This document shows, piece by piece, positions 39,100 to 48,836 of a stretch of 64,000 nt of DNA. Within the stretch, counting starts at the first letter, position 1, and the number at the start of each line of letters is the position of its first letter. Both the position numbers and the translations under genes were made by a program. The notes under the pieces are model-generated. The model did no database searches and was not told the DNA's origin. It saw nothing but the letters and a program-made list of their open reading frames with translations. Location of the stretch: the NCBI RefSeq assembly GCF_000269865.1, contig NZ_AKKV01000019.1, positions 62,001 through 126,000 of the forward strand, read 5' to 3'. The stretch comes from Fictibacillus macauensis ZFHKF-1 (GTDB lineage Bacteria; Bacillota; Bacilli; Bacillales; Fictibacillaceae).

Positions 39100-39495
39100 G
39101 TGGTGATTCGCTTGCATACACATCATGTCATTATTGAAATTAAAACGGAACAAGACATTTCAATTGCACGTCATGAAGGAAAAGCGATCGCTGAAAAAAT
39201 GGGCTTTCACCTTTTTGATCAAGTACGATTAAAAACGGTGATTTCAGAGCTTGCTCGTAACATTTACGTATACGGTACAGAAGGACATATTATTATAGAA
39301 GCAATACAACAACACAACCGCGTAGGTATTCGAGTTTTTGCGATTGACCACGGGGTTGTAAATGATGCAAGGCAACAAGGACTCGGCTGTCTGCTTCCAG
39401 GTGTTCACCGTTTAGTAGATAGCATGAATATGGTTACAGCAGAGGAAATTGGAACAGAAGTCGTTGTTGTTAAGTGGAGAAAAGAACGATTATAA
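39100..39495 (+). CDS. RsbT-like serine kinase homologue with degenerate ATP lid
   Basis: GTG 39100, GTG 39103 or TTG 39112 may be the start; the last has GGTGA 5 nt upstream. The about 130-residue protein aligns along its length to RsbT, the switch kinase of the sigma-B stressosome: DISIARHEGKAIAEKMGF, then the N box ISELARNIYVYG, and GCLLPGVHRLVDSM. But the nucleotide-binding glycines are altered: the G1 box DxGxG reads DHGVV, the G2 box GxGxG reads GLGCL, and the lid between them is about eight residues shorter than in B. subtilis RsbT. No RsbR, RsbS or RsbU gene lies near. It may be a non-catalytic partner-binding protein or a kinase with an unusual site. Confidence 0.8.
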   Translation: MVIRLHTHHVIIEIKTEQDISIARHEGKAIAEKMGFHLFDQVRLKTVISELARNIYVYGTEGHIIIEAIQQHNRVGIRVFAIDHGVVNDARQQGLGCLLPGVHRLVDSMNMVTAEEIGTEVVVVKWRKERL

Positions 39496-39497
39496 GC

Positions 39498-39545
39498 AAA
39501 AGCCGCGATCATCTTACGTAAAGATGATCGCGGCTTTTCTTTACT
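39498..39545. terminator. Bidirectional terminator after the RsbT-like gene
   Basis: AAAAGCCGCGATCATCTT (39498-39515) is perfectly complementary to AAGATGATCGCGGCTTTT (39521-39538), 5-nt loop. It also follows the convergent small gene, whose stop it touches. Confidence 0.95.
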
Positions 39546-39660
39546 TTTTAGGAGAAATCAATTTCTTTACCGTTAAAAATGAGAGTTTTCGTTTGTTTCC
39601 TTTATAGTGAATCATTTCTAGTATCTCATTTAACGCCTTAACTTGATCGTGCTCTTTCAT
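39541..39660 (-). CDS. Small basic protein of 39 residues, unknown
   Basis: Minus-strand ATG 39660 has a very strong GAGGAGGGG 6 nt upstream. The peptide starts MKEHDQVKALNEILEMIHYK, has an amphipathic N-terminal helix and a basic second half (GNKRKLSFLTVKKLISPKK), and ends right at the shared terminator. No membrane segment or known motif is seen. The ribosome binding site, stop-terminator fit and non-overlap with neighbours argue for a real gene; I do not recognise a family. Confidence 0.6.
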   Translation of the reverse strand: MKEHDQVKALNEILEMIHYKGNKRKLSFLTVKKLISPKK

Positions 39661-39824
39661 TAAAACCCCTCCTCTATGAGTTATAGATATGCATATGGAA
39701 GGCGATCTATACGCTTCTTTTCTTATTCCCTTACAAGCACAACACAAAACATTGGGAGATAAAGAGGTTTTATTTCAATTATAACGGGGAACAACATCTT
39801 TGAAAGATCTCACCCCCCCTTTTT

Positions 39825-39854
39825 AGCTAGAGTCATGTGGCTCTAGCTTTTTTT
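39825..39854 (+). terminator. Terminator with no gene in front
   Basis: AGCTAGAGTC (39825-39834), loop ATGT, GGCTCTAGCT (39839-39848), 10 bp with one G-T, then Ts on the plus strand. The plus strand between 39546 and here has no gene, so a short transcript starting around 39750-39800 is possible. Confidence 0.7.
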
Positions 39855-39874
39855 AATAGAAGAACGTGAACAAA

Positions 39875-40747
39875 TTAAGCAGATTGCCTTGTTTTTTTTC
39901 GGAAATGACGAACGGTATCTTTTAAAAAGAGACAAAGTAGGAAAAGGATATATAGTGAGACCACATATAAACCAATGGTTCCGATGCCAAACAGCTGAAA
40001 GGTAACCGATAAAAGGGTAACACCATAAATTCCGCCTAAATACATTTCAATTTTTTGATTGTTGTAAAGAGCGGTCAAACGGGCGCCTGCTTGTGCACCG
40101 AACAGGGCACCGATAATGAGAAACAACCCTAAGTGATAATTTAAAGAAACGGTTTGTGCGTATGTAATGAAGCCGGCACTAACGATCGCAAATACGCTAA
40201 CAAGACTTGTTCCTACCGCTTTTCGTGGCTCGATTTTTAAAATTGAAATCATGAGTGGAACCATGACAAATCCACCACCAACGCCAAGTGTGGAGGATAG
40301 AAAGCCGCTCACAAAGCCAATGAGAAGGGTTTTAGGTAATGAAAATGCGTGACGCGTAGCACCACGATCTTGTTCTTTTTTACGCCGTTTTACTAGAAGC
40401 TGTACGCAGAAGTAGCCCATGAGCACAATGTAAAGCACTGGGATGACAATTTTGTCCCAATGGTGGTTGCTCATATAGACGACGAGCGGATTCGCTGCTT
40501 GCGTAGCAAGAACGCCAGAAATACCAAGGGTGATTGCGGTTTTCCAATAAATGTTCTTTAAGCGTAAATGGGCAACGACTCCGGAAATACTCGTTCCTAT
40601 TGAGTATAGAAGGCTCGTAGCAATGGCGACAATGGGGGGATAGCCGAATAACATCAGCACGGGGGTAAGTATAAAGCCACCGCCAAGTCCGAAAAATCCT
40701 GAAATAATGCCAATGGCTAACCCAATCGCAATATAAAGTAAGTCCAT
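39875..40747 (-). CDS. TauE/SafE-family sulfite/organosulfur exporter-like protein
   Basis: ATG 40747 lies 8 nt after AGAGGAG and gives 290 residues, dropping eight residues of the longer frame. About eight membrane helices form two repeats, each with a glycine-rich motif: SGFFGLGGGFILTPVL near the N terminus and SGFLSSTLGVGGGFVMVPLM in the second half. The family exports or imports sulfite, sulfoacetate or similar small anions. Local context gives no clue to the substrate. It is transcribed away from uvrB as a single gene. Confidence 0.88.
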   Translation of the reverse strand: MDLLYIAIGLAIGIISGFFGLGGGFILTPVLMLFGYPPIVAIATSLLYSIGTSISGVVAHLRLKNIYWKTAITLGISGVLATQAANPLVVYMSNHHWDKIVIPVLYIVLMGYFCVQLLVKRRKKEQDRGATRHAFSLPKTLLIGFVSGFLSSTLGVGGGFVMVPLMISILKIEPRKAVGTSLVSVFAIVSAGFITYAQTVSLNYHLGLFLIIGALFGAQAGARLTALYNNQKIEMYLGGIYGVTLLSVTFQLFGIGTIGLYVVSLYILFLLCLFLKDTVRHFRKKTRQSA

Positions 40748-40854
40748 ATGTGCTATTCTCCTCTCTTGCAAACCTCTTAAAGTGTACCATTAAAGGAGTG
40801 GGAATGGGAAAGGACAAACGGTAAAATAAGGAGATTTGACCAAAGATCATATAG

Positions 40855-40904
40855 CGAATATCTGTTCGCAAAAATTAGGTTTTTGAATTTCTCTATGCTA
40901 TAAT
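40855..40904 (+). promoter_or_regulatory. LexA (SOS) box and promoter of uvrBA
   Basis: CGAATATCTGTTCG at 40855-40868 resembles the Bacillus SOS consensus CGAACATATGTTCG (11 of 14), inside the palindrome GCGAA...TTCGC. Downstream, TGCTATAAT (40896-40904) is an extended -10. LexA bound here would repress until DNA damage. Confidence 0.8.
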
Positions 40905-40939
40905 CAGGTTACATATATTAGGAACGGAGGGTCTTGTAC

Positions 40940-42922
40940 GTGATGAGTAAGCCTTTTGAACTTGTTTCTTCTTATCAACCACAAGGAGATCAACCACGAG
41001 CGATACAACAGCTTGTAGAAGGATTGCAGGGAAATAAAAAGAAACAAACATTACTTGGCGCAACGGGTACGGGGAAAACATTTACCGTATCCAACGTTAT
41101 TAAAGAAGTGAATAAGCCGACGCTTGTTATTGCGCATAACAAAACGTTAGCTGGACAGCTGTATAGTGAATTGAAAGAATTTTTTCCGAATAATGCTGTT
41201 GAGTATTTTGTCAGCTATTACGATTATTATCAGCCGGAAGCGTATATTCCACAATCAGACACATTTATAGAAAAAGACGCTAGCATAAATGATGAGATTG
41301 ATAAATTGCGCCATAGTGCAACATCGTCACTTTTTGAGCGGGATGATGTTATTATCGTTTCGAGTGTATCGTGTATTTACGGTCTCGGTTCACCAGAAGA
41401 GTATAAAAGTCTTGTCATCTCATTGCGTGCAGGGATGGAACGCGATCGTGACCAATTGCTTCGCGACCTTGTTGATATACAATACAATCGAAACGATATT
41501 AATTTTACGCGCGGAACGTTTCGGGTGCGTGGAGATGTTGTAGAAATTTTTCCAGCGTCTCGCGATGAACGTTGTTTGCGTGTTGAGTTTTTTGGTGATG
41601 AAATCGATCGAATCACAGAAGTAGATGCGTTAACAGGTGAAATTGTTGGCGAGCGCAAGCACGTTGCTATCTTTCCAGCTTCTCACTTCGTTACACGAGA
41701 AGAAAAGATGAAGCTTGCGATTGAGCGCATTGAAGCAGAGTTAAGCGAGCGCTTAAAGGTATTGAATGATGCTGGCAAATTATTAGAAGCACAGCGCCTT
41801 GAACAACGAACGCGCTATGACCTTGAGATGATGAGCGAAATGGGATTTTGCTCTGGCATCGAAAACTACTCTCTGCATTTAACGTTGCGCCCAATTGGCT
41901 CAACGCCGTATACGTTGCTTGATTATTTCCCAGATGATTCTATGATTGTAATCGATGAATCCCACGTTACATTACCGCAAATTCGCGGCATGTACAATGG
42001 CGACCAAGCGCGCAAAAATGTGCTCGTTGAACATGGCTTTCGTCTGCCCTCGGCAAAAGACAATCGTCCATTAACGTTTGATGAATTTGAAGCGTACGAT
42101 AAGTTTCAGCACATTTATGTTTCAGCAACGCCAGGTCCTTATGAGGAAGAGCATACGTCTGAGCCTATTCAACAAATTATTCGACCAACTGGTTTGCTTG
42201 ATCCGACGATTGAAATTCGTCCAAGCAAAGGACAAATTGATGATTTACTAGGTGAAATACACGATCGTATTGCGAAAAAAGAGCGTGTGCTCGTGACGAC
42301 ATTAACAAAGAAAATGTCAGAGGACTTAACCGATTATTTGCAAGAAATGGGCATTAAAGTGCGCTATTTACACTCAGAAATTAAAACGTTAGAACGCATT
42401 CAAATTATTCGGGATTTACGTCTTGGCGTTTTTGATGTGCTCGTTGGTATTAACTTACTAAGAGAAGGTTTAGATATTCCGGAAGTGTCTTTAATTACAA
42501 TTTTAGATGCGGACAAAGAAGGCTTCCTGCGCTCGGAACGTTCTCTCATTCAAACGATTGGTCGTGCTGCCCGCAATAGTAACGGTCATGTTATTATGTA
42601 TGGCGATAAAGTAACACGTTCCATGGAAATCGCTATTCGTGAGACGGAACGACGCCGCAAAATTCAAATGGCGTATAACGAAAAGCATGGCATACAGCCG
42701 CAAACCATTAATAAGCCGGTTCATGACGTAATTTCGGCGACGCAAGCAGCTGAGGGAACTGAGCTGTATGGCGCAGCACCGAAACAAAAATTAAGCAAAA
42801 AAGAACGCGAAGCCTTTATTGAACGCCTTGAAAAGGAAATGAAAGATGCGGCTAGAAATTTGCAATTTGAACGTGCCGCAGAGCTTCGTGATACCATTCT
42901 TGAGCTTAAGGCAGAAGGGTAA
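40940..42922 (+). CDS. uvrB: UvrB, excision nuclease subunit B
   Basis: GGAGGG lies 8-9 nt before GTG 40940; ATG 40943 is the alternative, and a TTG at 40934 is too close to the site. The about 660-residue protein has Walker A GATGTGKT, the beta-hairpin [10 protein letters not shown] region that clamps the damaged strand, Walker B IVIDESHV, helicase motifs V and VI ([20 protein letters not shown]) and a C-terminal UVR coiled coil ([26 protein letters not shown]) that binds UvrC. It verifies lesions handed over by UvrA. uvrA follows 12 nt later. Confidence 0.97.
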   Translation: MMSKPFELVSSYQPQGDQPRAIQQLVEGLQGNKKKQTLLGATGTGKTFTVSNVIKEVNKPTLVIAHNKTLAGQLYSELKEFFPNNAVEYFVSYYDYYQPEAYIPQSDTFIEKDASINDEIDKLRHSATSSLFERDDVIIVSSVSCIYGLGSPEEYKSLVISLRAGMERDRDQLLRDLVDIQYNRNDINFTRGTFRVRGDVVEIFPASRDERCLRVEFFGDEIDRITEVDALTGEIVGERKHVAIFPASHFVTREEKMKLAIERIEAELSERLKVLNDAGKLLEAQRLEQRTRYDLEMMSEMGFCSGIENYSLHLTLRPIGSTPYTLLDYFPDDSMIVIDESHVTLPQIRGMYNGDQARKNVLVEHGFRLPSAKDNRPLTFDEFEAYDKFQHIYVSATPGPYEEEHTSEPIQQIIRPTGLLDPTIEIRPSKGQIDDLLGEIHDRIAKKERVLVTTLTKKMSEDLTDYLQEMGIKVRYLHSEIKTLERIQIIRDLRLGVFDVLVGINLLREGLDIPEVSLITILDADKEGFLRSERSLIQTIGRAARNSNGHVIMYGDKVTRSMEIAIRETERRRKIQMAYNEKHGIQPQTINKPVHDVISATQAAEGTELYGAAPKQKLSKKEREAFIERLEKEMKDAARNLQFERAAELRDTILELKAEG

Positions 42923-42934
42923 GGTGATTGAGAC

Positions 42935-45835
42935 GTGTCTTTAAATCAAAACATTATCGTGAAGGGCGCCCGCGCCCATAACTTAAAAAATATAGATATT
43001 ACCATTCCTCGCGATAAGCTTGTTGTGTTAACCGGCTTATCGGGATCTGGAAAATCATCGCTTGCTTTTGACACGATTTATGCAGAAGGACAGCGTCGCT
43101 ATGTAGAGTCGTTGTCAGCGTATGCTCGTCAATTTTTAGGACAAATGGATAAGCCCGATGTGGATTCGATTGAAGGCTTATCACCAGCTATTTCAATTGA
43201 TCAAAAAACGACGAGCCGCAATCCTCGCTCTACCGTTGGAACGGTGACGGAAGTGTACGATTATTTGCGTTTGTTGTTTGCGCGCATCGGTCGTCCTGTC
43301 TGCCCAAATCATGGGATTGAAATTACATCGCAAACGATTGAACAAATGGTCGATCGCCTCGTACAATACCCAGAACGAACAAAAATGCAAATTCTTGCAC
43401 CAGTCGTTTCTGGGCGAAAAGGTGAACATGTTAAAGTATTAGAAGATATTAAAAAGCAAGGATATGTTCGCATTCGCGTGGATGGCGAATTAAAGGATGT
43501 AACAGAAGACATCACGCTCGAAAAAAACAAAAAACACTCTATTGACGTTGTCGTAGACCGCATTGTCATGAAAGAAGGCATTGCTACACGCTTGGCAGAT
43601 TCACTTGAAACCGCCTTGAATTTAGCAGACGGTACAGTAACGGTTGATATTATAGGAGAAGAAGAATTGCTTTTCTCTCAAAATCACGCCTGTCCGTATT
43701 GTGGCTTTTCAATTGGAGAACTAGAGCCACGCCTATTTTCTTTTAATAGTCCGTTTGGAGCGTGCAGCAAATGTGATGGCTTAGGATTGAAATTAGAGGT
43801 AGATCCAGAACTTGTCATTCCTGATCCTAGTTTAACGCTCAATGAAAATGCCATCGCGCCATGGACACCGGTAAGTTCACAATACTATCCACAGCTCCTG
43901 AAAAGTGTTTGTCATCATTTTGGAATTGATATGGATGTTCCTGTTAAAGATTTGCCGAAAGAACATATGGAGCATATTTTAAAAGGAAGTTCGACCGAAC
44001 GTATTACCTTTCAATACAAAAATGATTTTGGCCAAGTGAAAAAGAATGAAATTTACTTTGAAGGCGTCTTAGCGAATGTTGAACGACGCTACAAAGAAAC
44101 AGGTTCCGATTATATTCGTGAACAAATGGAAGAGTATATGGGACAAAAAGCGTGTCCATCTTGTAAAGGCTATCGTTTGAAAAAAGAAGCACGCGCTGTT
44201 TTAATTAATAATCGTCATATTGGTGAAGCGACAGCGTTATCTGTTACCGAAGCACAAACGTTTTTTGAAGAGCTAAATTTAACAGAAAAAGAGCAGGCGA
44301 TTGCGCGGCTCATCCTGCGCGAAATTGTTGCGCGTCTAGGCTTCCTTAATAACGTCGGTTTGGACTATTTAACACTTAATCGTGCCGCAGGGACATTATC
44401 GGGAGGCGAGGCTCAACGCATTCGCTTAGCAACACAAGTAGGCTCGCGCCTTATGGGCGTGCTGTACATTTTAGATGAGCCGTCAATTGGGTTGCATCAG
44501 CGTGATAATGATCGCTTAATTGCCACGCTAGAGGAGATGCGCTCATTAGGAAATACGTTAATTGTTGTGGAACATGATGAAGATACGATGTTAGCAGCAG
44601 ATTGCATTATTGATATTGGGCCCGGAGCGGGAGCACATGGTGGAACCATTACGGCACAAGGCACACCGCAAGAAATCATGGAGAATCCTGCATCTCTTAC
44701 AGGGCAATATTTATCAGGTAAGAAGTTTATTCCGTTGCCGAACGAACGAAGAAAGCCGGATGGACGCTATATTGAAGTGATTGGCGCCACAGAAAACAAC
44801 TTAAAAAATGTTAAAACAAAAGTGCCGCTTGGGCTATTTACCGGTGTTACCGGTGTATCGGGTTCTGGGAAAAGTACGCTCGTTAATGAAATTATCCATA
44901 AAGCGTTGGCTCAAAAGCTTCATCGAGCAAAAACAAAACCAGGCGCCCATAAAGAAATACGCGGACTAGAATTTGTCGATAAAGTCATTGATATTGATCA
45001 ATCGCCAATTGGACGGACACCACGCTCGAATCCCGCGACGTATACAGGTGTGTTTGATGACGTTCGTGACGTATTTGCTTCAACGAACGAAGCTAAGGTT
45101 CGAGGCTATAAGAAAGGCCGTTTTAGCTTTAACGTAAAAGGCGGACGTTGTGAAGCATGCCGTGGTGATGGAATTATTAAAATCGAAATGCATTTCTTGC
45201 CAGACGTTTACGTTCCATGTGAAGTTTGTCACGGGAAACGCTACAATCGAGAAACGTTAGAAGTAAAGTATAAAGGAAAAAGCATCGCTGATATTTTAGA
45301 TATGACCGTTGAAGAAGGCGTGGACTTTTTTGCAAATATCCCGAAAATTAGCCGTAAGCTTTCAACAATTCTAGATGTGGGGCTTGGTTATATTAAGCTC
45401 GGTCAATCCGCTACCACGTTATCTGGTGGGGAAGCACAGCGTGTAAAGCTTGCTTCTCAACTTCATAAACGATCTACAGGTAAAACGATTTATATACTCG
45501 ATGAACCAACAACAGGTTTACACGTAGATGACATTGCGCGCTTGCTTAAAGTGTTACAACGACTTGTTGAGAACGGAGATTCTGTTCTTGTCATCGAACA
45601 TAATTTAGACGTGATTAAGCAATGTGACTATCTTATTGATCTTGGTCCAGAAGGTGGAGATCAAGGTGGCATGATTGTTGGTGAAGGTACACCAGAAGAG
45701 ATTGCAGCCATCGAGAAATCGTATACTGGCCGTTACTTAGCGCCTATTTTAAAGCGCGATCGTAAACGGATGGAATCGCGGTTACACACCCTTTCTGCTA
45801 CTTCTGATGAAAAAGAAGAGCCTGCGATGAAATAA
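42935..45835 (+). CDS. uvrA: UvrA, excision nuclease subunit A
   Basis: The 966-residue damage-recognition ATPase starts at GTG 42935 behind AAGGTGA. It has two ABC modules, each split by inserted domains: Walker [10 protein letters not shown] (about 30) and GVSGSGKST (about 645), signatures LSGGEAQR twice, and zinc fingers CPYC...CSKC and CEAC...CEVC. It dimerises, loads UvrB at lesions and leaves. The 3' end overlaps a terminator hairpin. B. subtilis has the same uvrBA pair. Confidence 0.97.
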   Translation: MSLNQNIIVKGARAHNLKNIDITIPRDKLVVLTGLSGSGKSSLAFDTIYAEGQRRYVESLSAYARQFLGQMDKPDVDSIEGLSPAISIDQKTTSRNPRSTVGTVTEVYDYLRLLFARIGRPVCPNHGIEITSQTIEQMVDRLVQYPERTKMQILAPVVSGRKGEHVKVLEDIKKQGYVRIRVDGELKDVTEDITLEKNKKHSIDVVVDRIVMKEGIATRLADSLETALNLADGTVTVDIIGEEELLFSQNHACPYCGFSIGELEPRLFSFNSPFGACSKCDGLGLKLEVDPELVIPDPSLTLNENAIAPWTPVSSQYYPQLLKSVCHHFGIDMDVPVKDLPKEHMEHILKGSSTERITFQYKNDFGQVKKNEIYFEGVLANVERRYKETGSDYIREQMEEYMGQKACPSCKGYRLKKEARAVLINNRHIGEATALSVTEAQTFFEELNLTEKEQAIARLILREIVARLGFLNNVGLDYLTLNRAAGTLSGGEAQRIRLATQVGSRLMGVLYILDEPSIGLHQRDNDRLIATLEEMRSLGNTLIVVEHDEDTMLAADCIIDIGPGAGAHGGTITAQGTPQEIMENPASLTGQYLSGKKFIPLPNERRKPDGRYIEVIGATENNLKNVKTKVPLGLFTGVTGVSGSGKSTLVNEIIHKALAQKLHRAKTKPGAHKEIRGLEFVDKVIDIDQSPIGRTPRSNPATYTGVFDDVRDVFASTNEAKVRGYKKGRFSFNVKGGRCEACRGDGIIKIEMHFLPDVYVPCEVCHGKRYNRETLEVKYKGKSIADILDMTVEEGVDFFANIPKISRKLSTILDVGLGYIKLGQSATTLSGGEAQRVKLASQLHKRSTGKTIYILDEPTTGLHVDDIARLLKVLQRLVENGDSVLVIEHNLDVIKQCDYLIDLGPEGGDQGGMIVGEGTPEEIAAIEKSYTGRYLAPILKRDRKRMESRLHTLSATSDEKEEPAMK

Positions 45836-45857
45836 TCGCAAGCTCTTCTATTTTTTT
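45814..45857 (+). terminator. Terminator overlapping the uvrA 3' end
   Basis: AGAAGAGC-C-TGCGAT (45814-45828) and ATCGCA-A-GCTCTTCT (45835-45849) pair around one mismatch, loop of 6, then a run of Ts from 45851. Confidence 0.9.
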
Positions 45858-46045
45858 AAGAAAAGTAATAGCTTATAGATAAGATAATTAATAACCAAAA
45901 CGAACAAACTCCCAACAAGGGCTGCTAGCACTTGTTCCCATGGCGCATAGCCTTTTGCTGTGAAGACACCACCAAGGATGGCAACGAGCATAAGCGCTGT
46001 TAGAAAGAATGAAATCGTTTTGATGGCCTTTTTTGAACTAAGCAT
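45848..46045 (-). CDS. Small membrane protein of 65 residues, unknown
   Basis: ATG 46045 has GGGAGG about 6 nt upstream. The peptide, starting MLSSKKAIKTISFFLTALML, has two hydrophobic helices (about 10-30 and 37-60) separated by a short polar turn (TAKGYAPWEQ) and ends in lysines. Where B. subtilis has csbA near uvrB, this gene differs and I do not recognise it. It converges on uvrA and shares the T/A-rich terminator region. Confidence 0.6.
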   Translation of the reverse strand: MLSSKKAIKTISFFLTALMLVAILGGVFTAKGYAPWEQVLAALVGSLFVLVINYLIYKLLLFLKK

Positions 46046-46089
46046 AAGGTCCTCCCGTATAGTTGAATACAAGGTGTAGTGTAGACAGA

Positions 46090-46118
46090 TTGACAAAATA
46101 AAAGTATCCTTCTATAAG
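46090..46118 (+). promoter_or_regulatory. Sigma-A promoter of yvlABCD
   Basis: TTGACA (46090-46095), 17-nt spacer, TATAAG (46113-46118), about 100 nt before yvlA. I looked for a sigma-W TGAAAC...CGTA pair, since B. subtilis yvlABCD is sigma-W controlled, and did not find one. Confidence 0.7.
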
Positions 46119-46219
46119 ATAGCTTATAATAAGGGAAAAAAACAATGTGCAGGAACTATTTTTAGAGAAATCTATGTTGTTTTCTATGCACCGTTCTTTT
46201 CGTTTTAGGAGGAAAGTTA

Positions 46220-46531
46220 GTGACTACAGCAAAAACAAACAAACTATTATCTGCATTAAGTTATTTTAGCATTCTCTTTATTCCTTTTTTATTTCCTGTT
46301 GTTGTTCATCTAGCAACAAAAGATGAACAAAGCAAAGCACACTCGATGCGTGCGATGCTCTCACACCTGATCCCCATTGTTGGTATTCCGCTTGGCATTA
46401 CCATTACAGCAGAAGATGATTTCTCTAAAGGCTCTATTTTCTATTGCTCGCTCATTTTTGGGGGCATTACGGTTTTAGTCGTGTTATGGAATGTGTATCA
46501 AGGCATTCGAGTGGCTGTGCGTAAAGGGTAA
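46220..46531 (+). CDS. yvlA: YvlA-like DUF4870 membrane protein
   Basis: The GTG at 46220 follows AGGAGGAAAG. The 103-residue product has three hydrophobic helices and the DUF4870 pattern: LLSALSYFSILFIPFLFPVVV near the start, a polar loop with SKAHSMRAMLSHL, then helices to WNVYQGIRVAVRKG. Its function is unknown; it is the first gene of a four-gene set that matches B. subtilis yvlABCD in order and sizes. That set responds to cell-envelope stress in B. subtilis. Confidence 0.8.
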   Translation: MTTAKTNKLLSALSYFSILFIPFLFPVVVHLATKDEQSKAHSMRAMLSHLIPIVGIPLGITITAEDDFSKGSIFYCSLIFGGITVLVVLWNVYQGIRVAVRKG

Positions 46532-46556
46532 TGTAATTTAAGGGGGCGTTGTAGTG

Positions 46557-47621
46557 ATGGAAGAGCAAAAAATGATTTTGACGATGCTAAATGAGGGGAA
46601 AATCTCCGCTGAAGAAGCTGAAAAGCTACTAAAGGCAATTCATCAGAAAAAAACATTTGCATTGCCATCAACTTCGCTTATTAAAAAAGAAAAACCACCT
46701 AAAAAAGGACCGACTGTTGGTCAGCGAGCCGGTCGGTTGATTGGGCGTGTTGTCAATCGTATTAAAACGGCGGACTTTGATTTGAATTTTGGTGAAAGTG
46801 AGCCTGTTCACTACGTCTTTGATGATGAAAATGTTTTATTTGAGAACATTGAAATTGATATTTCCAACGGTGCTGTTAAGCTAATTCCTTGGCAAGAACA
46901 TGATGTGAAAATTGAATGTGATGCCGATGTTTATAAAATTCCTGAAGGTACGACCGCAAAGACGAAGTTTCGTAATGAAACGTTTTATGATTGTGATGCT
47001 TCACATCTCCGTTTTTATTCAAAAAACAAGCACCAAAAAGTACATGCAACGATTTATATTCCACAAAAAAACTATCAACAAATAAAAGTAACGACCTTTA
47101 ATGGTGCAATTACACTAGAAAATATCTCTTGTGACGAATTGCACATGAAGGCAACAATTGGCGCATTAGCTCTTTACCAATGTCGAGGCCATAAGCTTCA
47201 CGTAGAAACAGCAAGTGGTGGCATTACGTTAGAAGAGATCGTGGGACACGAAGTAATTGCTGAAACGATGAATGGACTTGTGCGTATGAAGGGGGACGTT
47301 CGTCATACGCGCTTAGAAACCATTCATGGCTCCATTCAATTTCGTTTAGAGACACTAGAGTCCGGGTATGCATCATTAAAAACAGTTACGGGGAAGATAG
47401 AAGCAGAATTGCCAAGTGCGCTTCGGCTTCATGCTGATTTGAAAACCGTTGTTGGGTCACTTGTTCATGACTTTCCTCTAGCTAAAATACTTGAGGAAAA
47501 GAAGGAAGTGACAAGAAAAACGTTGAAGTTTAGTACGAATCAAGAAAATGATTGGGAGTATGAGCTAGAAGCAGAAACGAAAACAGGCTCGGTGATTGTT
47601 AAGAAAGCGCAAGAGGGGTGA
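46557..47621 (+). CDS. yvlB: YvlB-like DUF4097 protein
   Basis: ATG 46557 (AAGGGGG upstream) gives 354 residues. The N-terminal 30 residues (ILTMLNEGKISAEEAEKLLKAI) are the YvlB/LiaX helical N-terminal domain. The rest, from about 75, is a DUF4097 right-handed beta-helix of short repeats such as VTTFNGAITLENISCDELHMKATIG and VETASGGITLEEIVG. No signal peptide is visible. LiaX relatives in enterococci sense antimicrobial peptides; whether this one does so is inference. Next is the PspC-domain gene yvlC. Confidence 0.83.
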   Translation: MEEQKMILTMLNEGKISAEEAEKLLKAIHQKKTFALPSTSLIKKEKPPKKGPTVGQRAGRLIGRVVNRIKTADFDLNFGESEPVHYVFDDENVLFENIEIDISNGAVKLIPWQEHDVKIECDADVYKIPEGTTAKTKFRNETFYDCDASHLRFYSKNKHQKVHATIYIPQKNYQQIKVTTFNGAITLENISCDELHMKATIGALALYQCRGHKLHVETASGGITLEEIVGHEVIAETMNGLVRMKGDVRHTRLETIHGSIQFRLETLESGYASLKTVTGKIEAELPSALRLHADLKTVVGSLVHDFPLAKILEEKKEVTRKTLKFSTNQENDWEYELEAETKTGSVIVKKAQEG

Positions 47622-47626
47622 GCAAG

Positions 47627-47821
47627 ATGAAACGACTTGTTCGTCCCGTGGATCGAAAAATTGCCGGTGTTTGCGCTGGAATTGCTCGCTATTTTGCGTT
47701 GGATCCGACCGTCGTTCGAGTCGGCGTTGTTGCTTTGATGATTGTTACCGCTTTTGGACCAATCGTAATAAGCTACTTACTAGCTGCCTTGCTTATTCCT
47801 GAAGAAAGTGATGTGCCATAA
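47627..47821 (+). CDS. yvlC: YvlC-like PspC-domain protein
   Basis: ATG 47627, 8 nt after GAGGGG, gives 64 residues (B. subtilis YvlC 65). The whole protein is one PspC domain: RPVDRKIAGVCAGIARYFALDPTVVRV, then a hydrophobic helix to LLIPEE. PspC proteins anchor phage-shock-type responses at the membrane. It starts 5 nt after yvlB and stops right before yvlD. Confidence 0.9.
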   Translation: MKRLVRPVDRKIAGVCAGIARYFALDPTVVRVGVVALMIVTAFGPIVISYLLAALLIPEESDVP

Positions 47822-48193
47822 ATGCTATTAAATTGGATTTTAACTTTGCTCGTCAATGCCATCTCCTTGATGGTTGTTGCGGGATATTTTCCAGCTTTTC
47901 ATTTAGAAAATGTCGGTGCGGCATTTTTAGCTAGTTTTATTTTATCGATTTTTGACGTGTTTATGAAACCTATTCTTGTTTTTTTATCGTTACCTGTTAT
48001 TCTAGTTTCATTTGGATTATTTTCAATTGTCATCAACGCGGTTCTATTACTGCTAACAGCAGAAGTAATGGGATCTAGTTTCGAAATAAATGGGTTTGGA
48101 ACTGCATTAATTGCGGCCATTATTGTATCAGTCATGAACATCCTTATTAAAAAAGGAGTTATTGAACCTATGCAAAAGAAGAAACGTTCCTAA
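47822..48193 (+). CDS. yvlD: YvlD-like phage holin family 4 membrane protein
   Basis: The 123-residue protein has four hydrophobic helices with the family blocks NAISLMVVAGYFPAFHLE, SIFDVFMKPILVFLSLPV and IINAVLLLLTAEVM-like sequence. ATG 47822 follows the yvlC TAA with no gap, so translation is coupled. Despite the family name there is no phage context. Function is unknown; it closes the yvlABCD set, and the terminator hairpin overlaps its stop codon. Confidence 0.88.
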   Translation: MLLNWILTLLVNAISLMVVAGYFPAFHLENVGAAFLASFILSIFDVFMKPILVFLSLPVILVSFGLFSIVINAVLLLLTAEVMGSSFEINGFGTALIAAIIVSVMNILIKKGVIEPMQKKKRS

Positions 48194-48208
48194 ATGGAGC
48201 GTTTTTTT
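48182..48208 (+). terminator. Terminator after yvlD
   Basis: AAACGTTCC (48182-48190), loop TAAAT, GGAGCGTTT (48196-48204), 9 bp with one G-T, then Ts. Confidence 0.85.
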
Positions 48209-48233
48209 CTTTACAACGTAAGGAGGAAAAGAG

Positions 48234-48728
48234 ATGGAAAGTGAACGCTTATCGTTTCGACCTTATACAGAGCACGATCTTTCTTTTTACACTTCATTAT
48301 GGAGAGATGAAGAGGTCGTTCGCTATATTGGAAGGGGACAAACAAAAACGGCAGAAGAAGCGAAAAGAAGCTTTTTACAGTGGCTGCTTCCTGCTTATAA
48401 AAATGGTTATGGTTTATTTGTCATACTAGAGAAAAAAACAGGGGAGCTCATTGGACATGCCGGTCTCGTACCACAAGTAGTAGATCATAAAAAAGAGTTA
48501 GAGCTCGGCTACTGGCTCGCAAAAGACTACTGGAAACAAGGCTATGCACGGGAAGCAGCTCGTTATTTCGTTGCCCATGCACAGCAAACGTTGCAACAAA
48601 ACAGGTTAATCTCCCTAATACACCCTTATAATACTGCTTCCATTGCGGTTGCCAAAGCCGTGGGCATGCTGTATGAAAAAACAGTGTTTTTTAACGGTAA
48701 TGTCACGCGAGTATACAGTTTGAAATAG
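48234..48728 (+). CDS. RimJ/RimL-type GNAT acetyltransferase
   Basis: TAAGGAGG precedes ATG 48234. The 164-residue single-domain protein begins SERLSFRPYTEHDLSFY and has ELGYWLAKDYWKQGYAREAARYF, the ribosomal-protein-type acetyltransferase pattern with QGYARE as acetyl-CoA loop, and ends with IHPYNTASIAVAKAVGM. Substrates in this group range from protein N termini to antibiotics; none can be inferred. It lies between the yvl set and hprK and has no B. subtilis counterpart at this place that I recall. Confidence 0.87.
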   Translation: MESERLSFRPYTEHDLSFYTSLWRDEEVVRYIGRGQTKTAEEAKRSFLQWLLPAYKNGYGLFVILEKKTGELIGHAGLVPQVVDHKKELELGYWLAKDYWKQGYAREAARYFVAHAQQTLQQNRLISLIHPYNTASIAVAKAVGMLYEKTVFFNGNVTRVYSLK

Positions 48729-48836
48729 TAAGAAACAATGAAATAAGAGGGAATATGTGTTTTTTTTTATAATGTGAGTGGTTCCGTCAATTATGAAAAG
48801 TGTTACAATAAATAGGATGAAATGTAGGAGGGTACC

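Noticed and set aside
40380-40871. Minus-strand 163-residue frame
   Set aside because: It overlaps the TauE-like gene in another frame and shows no family features.
46120-46219. Sigma-W promoter for yvlABCD
   Set aside because: No TGAAAC with CGTA at the right distance was found; a sigma-A pair lies upstream.
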